Shown one piece after another: positions 1-5,863 of a DNA stretch of 20,304 nucleotides (position 1 is the first letter of the stretch; each line of letters opens with the position of its first letter). The translations under genes were made by a program, and so were the position numbers. The stretch spans positions 1 through 20,304 of the forward strand of contig JAQTOJ010000007.1 in NCBI GenBank assembly GCA_028713395.1, given 5' to 3'. The notes below the pieces were generated by a model. It made no database searches and was not told the DNA's origin. It saw only the letters and a list, made by a program, of their open reading frames with translations. The DNA is from Dehalococcoidales bacterium (GTDB lineage Bacteria > Chloroflexota > Dehalococcoidia > Dehalococcoidales > Fen-1064).

Positions 1-2522
1 GGCAGTATGGTATGGACGCGGATAGAATCGAACCCAAGGTCAGTTACGTGAAAGCCTTTAAAGCCTGGGGTTGGGTCGTGGGTACGGGTGTATATACGGT
101 TGATGTTAATACCGCGGTGTCGGCTGCTAGAAATCAGTACATGATTCTCAGTTCCATCATTGCGGTATTATGCTGCGGTTTTTTCTATGTCGTCGCCATG
201 TCTATGTCTCGCAATATTGAAAAAGTATCTCACGTGGCTCAAAAGCTGGCTTTGGGTGATACCGATCAGCAAATCAATATCAAATCCAACGACGAAATCG
301 GAGATATGGGTGCGGCGCTTGGTAACGTGGTGGATTATCTCACTGAAATGTCCAACTCCGCCCGGCGGATTTCCAACGGTGATCTATCGCTCGAAGTGAC
401 CCCGAAATCGGATGAAGATACGCTAAGTAAGAGTTTTATCCAGATGACCGCGAGTATCAAGGCCATGCTCCAGGACGTGAATATGATGGCCGAAGATGCC
501 ATTAACGGTAAGCTTGCTACCCGGGCCGATGTCTCCCGCCACCAGGGTGATTACGCGGCGATAGTCGATGGCGTCAACAAGACGCTGGATTCGCTTGTCG
601 GCTTTATGGATGATATCCCTTCACCCGCCATGATCATCAACACCGATTATGAAATTCTTTACATAAATAAAATGGGGGCGGCTCTTGGAAATACCACCCC
701 CGATCAATTGGTCGGCAACCGGATACACTGCTACGATTACTTCAAAAAAGGTGATTGTCGCACTGCCCGTTGCGCTTGTAATCAAGCCATGCAAAACAAC
801 CGGCAAACCGTTTCGGAAAGTGACGCTCATCCGGGTAACTCCAACCTGGAAATCAAATACACCGGGCTCCCCATCCGTAATCGCGCCGGAAATGTCATTG
901 GCGCCCTGGAGTTTATTCAGGATCAGACCGATATTAAAAACGCCGCAAAATTGGCGCAGAAAATCGCGGATTACCAGGAAGTTGAAATCGAACGCCTTGG
1001 CGGTAATCTGAAAAACATCGCTGCCGGCGATCTGGCTTGTGATTTCAACATGGCTCTCAGCGACGCCGATACCCGGGAAGCGGGTGAAAAATTCCGGAAA
1101 CTATTTGATGCGTTGCAAGTCACCGTAAAAACTATAGAATTGCTTATCAACGATACCATCGTCTTATCCAATGCCGCCATTGAAGGTAAATTATCTACCC
1201 GTGCGGATATTTCCCAGCATCAGGGCGAATTCCGTAAAATTGTTGATGGCGTCAATAAAACCCTGGACGCCGTGATTCTGCCTGTTAACGAAGCGGCGGC
1301 GGTTCTACAGAAATTAGCGGAAAATGACCTCACCGTGCGTGTGAACGGTGACTATCGTGGGGATCATGTCATCATTAAAAATGCCCTCAATCAAGCTATC
1401 GATAGTTTAGCCGGTTTGGTACAGCAACTCAGAAACCAGGCTCTCAACCTTGCTACTTCCAGCAAGCAGCTTTCTGAAGGCGCGCAGCAATCCGGTAAAG
1501 CCGTGCAACAGATCGCCGGGGCCAGTCAGCAAATGGCCAGTGGCGCTCACGACCAATCTCAAAGCACCCAGCAAGTGACGACGGCCATGGAAACCTTTAC
1601 CAAAGCCGTAAATAATGTCAATGTCGCTTCGGCGGAACAAAACAAAATGGTCGAGCAGGCTTCTCAAGTGATCAATCAGGTGGTGGCGGCTATTACCCAG
1701 GTCACCAGGAATGCTCAGGACGCGTCTGGCGCGGCCTCCAAGTCTTCCCAATCTACCCAGAACGCGGAAGACATGACCCGCCGCACCGCCGAAGCCGTCA
1801 ATTCCATCAAAACAAGTATCGCCGTAATGTCCAAGACGATTGGTGAAATGAGCGAACGCGCCACACAGATTGGCAAAATCGTGGAAACGATCGATGACAT
1901 CGCCGCCCAAACCAACCTGCTGGCGCTAAATGCCGCCATCGAAGCGGCGCGCGCCGGCGAACACGGCAGTGGCTTTGCTGTGGTGGCTGACGAAGTCAGA
2001 AATCTGGCGGAACGCACGGCGGTGGCTACCAAGGAAACCGCCGACCTGATCGGGGATATGCAAGTATCCGTCAAAAAGGCTGTCGATGGCGCGACCAGCG
2101 CCGACCGTCAGGTAGTTGAAGGCGCCAAGCTTTCGTTGGAAAGCGCCAATCTGCTGAAAGAAGTCCTCGGAGAAGTAGAAAAAGCCCAATCTCAAATCGA
2201 ACAAATCTCGGCCGCCGCCGAAGAAATTAGCGCCTCCAGCAATGAAATGGTAAAGACCATCGATATCGTCAGTCAATCCGCCGGGCAAAATTCCCGGTCC
2301 ACTCTGGAAATAACGGCTAATCTGGGCCAGATTACCCGGTCGGTGGAAAATGTCGCCGGTATTTCTGAAGAAAATAGCTCCGCCACGGAAGAGGTTTCCG
2401 CCTCGGTAGAAGAAGTGAACGCGCAGATTGAGGAAATTATCGCCCTGTCTCAATCACTTGACGGCATGGCCAACGAACTGCAAAAAGCCGTCGGACAGTT
2501 CCGGCTCAATGAAAGTACGTAG
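1..2522 (+). CDS. Methyl-accepting chemotaxis protein with Cache end, PAS and HAMP array (5' truncated)
   Basis: Membrane chemoreceptor that relays ligand binding to the CheA kinase. The reading frame is open to the left edge (codons begin at base 3), and the first residues (SYVKAFKAWGWVVGTGVY) are the end of a single-Cache sensor domain, so the true start is upstream and the ATG at 12 is internal. Counting from that ATG: TM helix about 43-66; HAMP about 66-115; a second HAMP-like segment about 116-198; PAS about 199-310 with Cys240, Cys249, Cys254 and Cys256; a HAMP array about 320-470; and the cytoplasmic signalling coiled coil about 480-830, with its hairpin tip around 626-665 (AAQTNLLALNAAIEAARAGE). 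A module of the form EGKLSTRAD..HQG....VDGVNKTLD occurs on both sides of the PAS, which suggests internal duplication. There is no C-terminal CheR/CheB tethering pentapeptide. No other chemotaxis genes are in the window, and the ligand is unknown. Confidence 0.95.
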   Translation, partial: QYGMDADRIEPKVSYVKAFKAWGWVVGTGVYTVDVNTAVSAARNQYMILSSIIAVLCCGFFYVVAMSMSRNIEKVSHVAQKLALGDTDQQINIKSNDEIGDMGAALGNVVDYLTEMSNSARRISNGDLSLEVTPKSDEDTLSKSFIQMTASIKAMLQDVNMMAEDAINGKLATRADVSRHQGDYAAIVDGVNKTLDSLVGFMDDIPSPAMIINTDYEILYINKMGAALGNTTPDQLVGNRIHCYDYFKKGDCRTARCACNQAMQNNRQTVSESDAHPGNSNLEIKYTGLPIRNRAGNVIGALEFIQDQTDIKNAAKLAQKIADYQEVEIERLGGNLKNIAAGDLACDFNMALSDADTREAGEKFRKLFDALQVTVKTIELLINDTIVLSNAAIEGKLSTRADISQHQGEFRKIVDGVNKTLDAVILPVNEAAAVLQKLAENDLTVRVNGDYRGDHVIIKNALNQAIDSLAGLVQQLRNQALNLATSSKQLSEGAQQSGKAVQQIAGASQQMASGAHDQSQSTQQVTTAMETFTKAVNNVNVASAEQNKMVEQASQVINQVVAAITQVTRNAQDASGAASKSSQSTQNAEDMTRRTAEAVNSIKTSIAVMSKTIGEMSERATQIGKIVETIDDIAAQTNLLALNAAIEAARAGEHGSGFAVVADEVRNLAERTAVATKETADLIGDMQVSVKKAVDGATSADRQVVEGAKLSLESANLLKEVLGEVEKAQSQIEQISAAAEEISASSNEMVKTIDIVSQSAGQNSRSTLEITANLGQITRSVENVAGISEENSSATEEVSASVEEVNAQIEEIIALSQSLDGMANELQKAVGQFRLNEST

Positions 2523-2939
2523 TATATAAATTAGTTGCACGGCAAGCGGCAATGCCATAGCCACTATGGTACTCAACCGCAGTATCAACATCGGCGGCGC
2601 GGGTTTCGGTTACGGTTACATCACCCTGCCGCCGTCACCATTAACCAAATCGCCCCGCTAGATTCAGGGGCTACGGCTGCCCGCCATTGTCACCGGCGGG
2701 CAGATCCCCGGCGTGATCATTACCAACTGCTGCCGTGGTTGCGCCCAGACTGCTGGTTGCCATACCGGATTTCAGTCTGGAATCTATCCTGAAAAACCGC
2801 CGTACCCACAAAAGCAATCCGTTTTCTTTGCTTCTTGAATATTGTTTATTGAAAATGGCGGGGTAGTGTGCGGTGATTATTTGTCATTTGCTGCTTGATT
2901 ATTGGAGCTTGGCGGGGTGGGATAAAGGGTGGGGTTTGA
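2523..2939. other. Intergenic region, possible decayed coding sequence and a GC-rich hairpin
   Basis: 417 bases between the chemoreceptor and tRNA-Val with no convincing intact gene. Bases 2551-2650 read protein-like in one plus frame (ATMVLNRSINIGGAGFGYGY), which then stops. Another plus frame is open from about 2670 to 2840 and has a Cys-rich stretch (NCCRGCAQTAGCH). Neither has a start codon with a ribosome binding site, so a frameshifted gene remnant is possible but unproven. A perfect 8-bp hairpin (2678-2685 with 2695-2702, GGCGGGCA arm) lies inside; it has no T-tract and is not a clear terminator. Bases 2823-2939 are T-rich low-complexity sequence. Confidence 0.3.
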
Positions 2940-3016
2940 TGGTGGGGAGTAGAGGACTCGAACCTCTGACCTATGCGATGTGAACGCATCGCTCTAACCA
3001 ACTGAGCCAACCCCCC
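2940..3016 (-). tRNA. tRNA-Val (anticodon CAC)
   Basis: The minus strand folds into a full cloverleaf: acceptor GGGGGGT with ACTCCCC (one G-T pair), D-stem GCTC/GAGC, anticodon stem ATGCG/CGCAT enclosing loop TTCACAT (anticodon CAC, reading GTG), and T-stem AGAGG/CCTCT with loop TTCGAGT. Discriminator A and an encoded CCA end at 2940. All stems pair, so it looks functional. Confidence 0.95.
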
Positions 3017-3029
3017 GTCAAGTCTTACT

Positions 3030-3059
3030 ATTTTATCTTGAAATCACACTCATTGTAAA
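3030..3059 (-). promoter_or_regulatory. Candidate promoter of tRNA-Val
   Basis: On the minus strand, TTTACA (3054-3059) and TAAAAT (3030-3035) are separated by 18 bp, and the tRNA begins 13 bp after the -10 box. Position and boxes fit a sigma-70-type promoter. This is a sequence-only call. Confidence 0.4.
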
Positions 3060-3180
3060 GCTTCGGTGCTTGAGAAGCCCCTATTATTGTGCGGCTTGTC
3101 TTTGTGCATCCTGTATTGCCCGTTGACTTTACCCCGTAAAAATATTAAAGTTCTGTTACCGTTTGTTTAAGGAGGAATTC

Positions 3181-3651
3181 ATGTTAAAAGATTTCAAAGC
3201 GTTCATCATGCGCGGTAATGTCGTTGATATGGCCGTCGGTATCATCATCGGCGCCGCTTTCGGGCCTATTGTCAATTCTTTCGTCAAGGATGTCATCATG
3301 CCCCCCATCGGCCTCGCCCTGGGCAAGGTGGATTTCGCCAACCTCTTCGTCGTGCTCAAAGAAGGCAAAGAAGTGACCGGCCCATATGCTTCACTTTCCG
3401 CTGCCCAGGCTGCCGGCGCCATCTCCATCAACTATGGTTTCTTTATCAACACCATCATCAACTTCATCATCATCGCCGCCGTGGTCTTTTTCTTCGTCGT
3501 TCGCCCCGTCGCCCGCATGAATGCCAAACAACAAGCCCCAGCCGCGCCCGCCGTCCCCACCACCAAACAATGCCCCTATTGCTATACCACCATCAACCTC
3601 GCAGCCACCCGCTGCCCCAATTGCACTTCAGACCTCACAGCCCGTAAATAA
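3181..3651 (+). CDS. mscL: Large-conductance mechanosensitive channel MscL with C-terminal zinc ribbon
   Basis: Homo-oligomeric channel of the cytoplasmic membrane that opens under tension to release solutes during hypo-osmotic shock. The ATG at 3181 is chosen because AAGGAGG sits 5 bases upstream; an earlier in-frame start at 3163 has no such site. The 156-residue product begins with the MscL N-terminal signature (LKDFKAFIMRGNVVDMAVG), has TM1 at about 15-40 and TM2 at about 85-108, and a short Ala/Pro linker at about 115-128. In place of the usual acidic C-terminal helix there is a CxxC-x10-CxxC zinc-ribbon motif (Cys131, Cys134, Cys145, Cys148). It is a single-gene unit, with TTGACT at 3123-3128 upstream as a possible -35 and a GC-rich hairpin downstream. 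Confidence 0.95.
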   Translation: MLKDFKAFIMRGNVVDMAVGIIIGAAFGPIVNSFVKDVIMPPIGLALGKVDFANLFVVLKEGKEVTGPYASLSAAQAAGAISINYGFFINTIINFIIIAAVVFFFVVRPVARMNAKQQAPAAPAVPTTKQCPYCYTTINLAATRCPNCTSDLTARK

Positions 3652-3679
3652 CGCCCGTTAACAAGGTTAAATAATCGGC

Positions 3680-3720
3680 CGCCCCGCGGATTTGTACGTG
3701 ATCCGGCGGGGCGTTAGTCG
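3680..3720 (+). terminator. Probable terminator after mscL
   Basis: CGCCCCGCGGAT (3680-3691) pairs with 3701-3713 across a 9-base loop, with a single bulged base. The hairpin begins 28 bases after the mscL stop. Only a weak T-rich tail (ttagtcgttat) follows, so intrinsic termination is likely but not certain. Confidence 0.55.
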
Positions 3721-3769
3721 TTATCTATAAATCAGTGCATTATCTGCCGTTTTCTCCTGCATTTACCCG

Positions 3770-3798
3770 TTGACGGGCATACAGTGGACACCTATACT
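3770..3798 (+). promoter_or_regulatory. Promoter of the GNAT acetyltransferase gene
   Basis: TTGACG (3770-3775) and TATACT (3793-3798) are separated by exactly 17 bp and lie upstream of the ribosome binding site at 3838-3843. This gives a 5' leader of roughly 45 bases. A near-consensus sigma-70-type promoter. Confidence 0.6.
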
Positions 3799-3851
3799 TA
3801 CCTCAGATAAGTGTTTATACCTAACGTTTACCCTTTCAGGGGGATGTGCAG

Positions 3852-4418
3852 ATGGTATCGGTGCTGAGTCAAAGACAGTTGGAATTCCGTCAGCCGGAAC
3901 GGTTGATGGATGGCTCGCCGGTGCTGCTTCGCCCCATCACCCCCGAGGATAAACAGGCTCTATTGGATTTTCATGCCCGGCAAAGCACCCAGACCCGGTT
4001 TTTCCGCTATCACTATTCCAAAGGTGAATTGACCGCCGCAGACTTACGGAATTTCTGTGAGATCGATTTTGATAACAGCCTGGCGCTGGTCGTGGAGATG
4101 GAAAGGAACCATCGGAAGGAAATTGTGGGGGTGGGCAGGTTCTACCGTCTCCCGACCAGTATACATACCGCCGAGGTGGCCTTTGTGGTGCAGGATAGCG
4201 AACAGCGCAAAGGCATCGGCACGATGCTCCTGAAATATCTGGCGAAACTCGCCTGGGACCGTGATATTTACTTCTTTACCGGCGAAGTCCTGCGTGAAAA
4301 CGGCCGCATCCTTTCCATTTTTACCAAATCTGATCCCGAAATGCACTACACCGATGAGGACGACCACACCTGCATCGTCACACTCTCCATACGGGAAATC
4401 ATGGATAGAGTGCTCTAG
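3852..4418 (+). CDS. GNAT-family N-acetyltransferase, Pat-like
   Basis: Predicted acetyl-CoA-dependent acyltransferase. AGGGGG at 3838-3843 stands 8 bases before the ATG at 3852, which favours that start over the in-frame GTG at 3846. The 188 residues are a single GNAT domain: an N-terminal strand and loop (VLLRPITPEDKQALLDF, 24-40), a central segment (about 50-100), the acetyl-CoA pyrophosphate loop QRKGIG at 118-123 following the strand ending VVQD, and a late helix around 128-136. The LRPITPED...TRFFRYH pattern resembles the GNAT domain of protein acetyltransferases (Pat) and the one fused to NDP-forming acyl-CoA synthetases. No partner synthetase or cyclic-nucleotide domain is present. 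The substrate is unknown; protein lysine acetylation is an inference from the resemblance. Confidence 0.85.
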   Translation: MVSVLSQRQLEFRQPERLMDGSPVLLRPITPEDKQALLDFHARQSTQTRFFRYHYSKGELTAADLRNFCEIDFDNSLALVVEMERNHRKEIVGVGRFYRLPTSIHTAEVAFVVQDSEQRKGIGTMLLKYLAKLAWDRDIYFFTGEVLRENGRILSIFTKSDPEMHYTDEDDHTCIVTLSIREIMDRVL

Positions 4419-4632
4419 TTTTTCCTGAATAACACCCTGTTTTTCACACTGTCTTTCACCCAATCACCCGAAATCTACGTCTTTATACCTAGCCGATTAG
4501 CGTTATCTACCGTAGTCGCATAAGAACATCCGGCATAAACTTATGGTGGAAAATAGTACGTGCGCTTCATAATGAACTGGTGTCCAAAGGTCGTTCCGGT
4601 TGCGGTGGTTCGCAGGTTCGGGGAGGTGTGAT

Positions 4633-4773
4633 ATGGGACCGGTCGTGTTAATAGGTATTGCGCTCGCGGTGCTCTTGCTTGTCATTATCGCATTGTGGGA
4701 GACCTTTAAAACCGTGCGCCGTTTCAGCGTTTCCGTCTGGCATTTCTTTATCGATTCCAAGCCCACCCGCTAG
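4633..4773 (+). CDS. Small single-TM membrane protein (46 aa), unknown function
   Basis: A 46-codon frame starts at ATG 4633, with GGGAGG (4621-4626) 6 bases upstream, and ends at TAG 4771-4773. The product has a hydrophobic helix at residues 4-22 (VVLIGIALAVLLLVIIALW) followed by a basic, aromatic tail (KTVRRFSVSVWHFFID), consistent with a single-pass inner-membrane protein with a short cytosolic end. It lies between the acetyltransferase and a repeat array. I do not recognise the family. The strong ribosome binding site and the coherent helix argue that it is translated. Confidence 0.55.
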   Translation: MGPVVLIGIALAVLLLVIIALWETFKTVRRFSVSVWHFFIDSKPTR

Positions 4774-5018
4774 TTGTCCCCGTCTTTGCGAGTCCATCCC
4801 CGATGTAATCGGGAGGCGCGGCAATCTAAATTAAATATTACCTCGTATCTGATCGCTGAAAGCTGATCGCTCCTTCCCCTTGACACCGCTCTCTTTACCC
4901 GTCTTTGCGAGTCCATCCCGATGTAAATCGGGAGGCGCGGCAATCTAAATTAAATGTTACCTTTGTTACTGGAGCAGTATCTGACCGCTGATAGCTGAAA
5001 GCTGATCGCTTTCTCATC
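4774..5018. repeat. Tandem duplication carrying two copies of a GCGGCAATCT-type palindromic repeat
   Basis: Two direct copies of a roughly 120-base unit lie end to end (about 4781-4885 and 4900-5024). Each starts CGTCTTTGCGAGTCCATCC, contains an inner palindrome (cccgat...atcggg), reaches GCGGCAATCTAAATTAAAT, then a run of agctgatcgct-like motifs and a TTGACA. Only the second TTGACA has a -10 box at the right distance, giving the promoter of the 69-aa gene. No coding sequence is seen here. Confidence 0.7.
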
Positions 5019-5047
5019 TTGACATCCCATTCTTTTTGGCCTATATT
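5019..5047 (+). promoter_or_regulatory. Promoter of the 69-aa orphan gene
   Basis: TTGACA (5019-5024, full consensus) and TATATT (5042-5047) with a 17-bp spacer. The inferred start near 5054 leaves a leader of about 74 bases before the ATG at 5128. The -35 box lies at the end of the second tandem repeat copy. Confidence 0.6.
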
Positions 5048-5127
5048 TCAGGTAGATCAATAGAATAACAGGCTCGCAACCCGAGCGCCCCGTCACTTAA
5101 GTAAAAAATAAGAGAAGGGGGTCTACT

Positions 5128-5337
5128 ATGGACAACGCCGAAATTCTAATCTCCGATCATGAAAATCTGGTCGCCCAGGCCGAACTGCTCCTCAATGGCT
5201 GCATCGAGTTTGACGATTACGGCTTTCACCTGACTCCCCGGGGCTACGAAACCGCCTGGAGCTTTCTGAAAAATCTACCCCTGGCGCAACGCTCTTTAGT
5301 GTGCCTCTTTTTTGAAGATACCGGGGAATTTGAATAA
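5128..5337 (+). CDS. Small hypothetical protein (69 aa)
   Basis: An intact 69-codon gene with a purine-rich site (AGAAGGGGG) 6 bases before the ATG and a near-consensus promoter upstream. The product is acidic and soluble, with no TM segment or signal peptide and a single Cys. The sequence DDYGFHLTPRGYETAWSFLKNL looks like a compact helical domain. I do not recognise the family. It stands alone between two repeat-rich stretches. Confidence 0.6.
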   Translation: MDNAEILISDHENLVAQAELLLNGCIEFDDYGFHLTPRGYETAWSFLKNLPLAQRSLVCLFFEDTGEFE

Positions 5338-5863
5338 GGGTTGTTCTGGGAACCAGCGTCCCCCTGTCGTTGCGAGACCATCCAGATGAAATCTGGAGGC
5401 GCGGCAATCTAAACAAATATTTTCCCGCCTGTGAGTCCACCTTCTTTGCCGTCTGCCCGTTTCCTCTTTTTCTCATCCCCGATCGGGGATCCAGCGTCCC
5501 TTCATTCCAAACCCACTAATCTCCCCTTAGAAGGGGGAGATACAGAGGGAGTTGACTCTCATCATCGGTGGCACAGGCACCTTGCCTGTGAGTATTTGCC
5601 ATTTCGTCCTTGTTTTTCCCCACATCCCGATCACTCATCTCCCCTTAGAAGAGCCTGTCCCGTACTCCGATACGGGAGGGAGATACAGAGGGAGTTGATT
5701 CTAGCCATCGGTGCACAGGCACCTTGCTTGTGGGTGTTTGCCATTCTACTCGTTCCCGTAATGGTGGGTTTAGCGCCGCGCAACCCACCCGCTTTCTGTT
5801 ACCCCATTGCGAGAAGTCCCGATAAAGTCGGGACGACGCGGCAATCTCCGGTTAGAGAACACC
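5338..5863. repeat. Repeat-rich intergenic region between the 69-aa gene and the restriction enzyme
   Basis: 526 bases without a gene, filled with at least three repeat families. GCGGCAATCT-type copies lie at 5366-5410 and 5804-5847, and a perfect 16-bp palindrome ATCCCCGATCGGGGAT at 5475-5490. Two copies of a longer unit (5519-5602 and 5637-5745) begin ATCTCCCCTTAGAAG, run through GGGAGATACAGAGGGAGTTGA, and end in CACAGGC-acctt-GCCTGTG palindromes (5572-5590; the 5714-5732 copy has one mismatch). The second copy carries an extra inner palindrome CCCGTA...TACGGG. The open frame across 5431-5943 only follows these repeats. Confidence 0.75.

Noticed and set aside
1407..2453. Long antisense open frames (1407-1910, 1715-2074 and 1926-2453) opposite the chemoreceptor
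   Set aside because: They mirror the repetitive Ala/Ser/Glu-rich coiled coil of the sense gene, have no ribosome binding site, and give low-complexity proteins.
2535..2792. 85-codon plus-strand frame after the chemoreceptor
   Set aside because: The product is rich in His and Arg with no domain-like pattern and no ribosome binding site; other frames of the same stretch look more protein-like.
4503..4766. 87-codon minus-strand frame opposite the small membrane protein
   Set aside because: No ribosome binding site and no coherent domain; the plus-strand 46-codon frame has a strong site and a TM helix.
4781..5850. CRISPR-like array in the repeated region
   Set aside because: The copies are palindromic and irregularly spaced, there are no unique spacers of equal length, and no cas gene is nearby.
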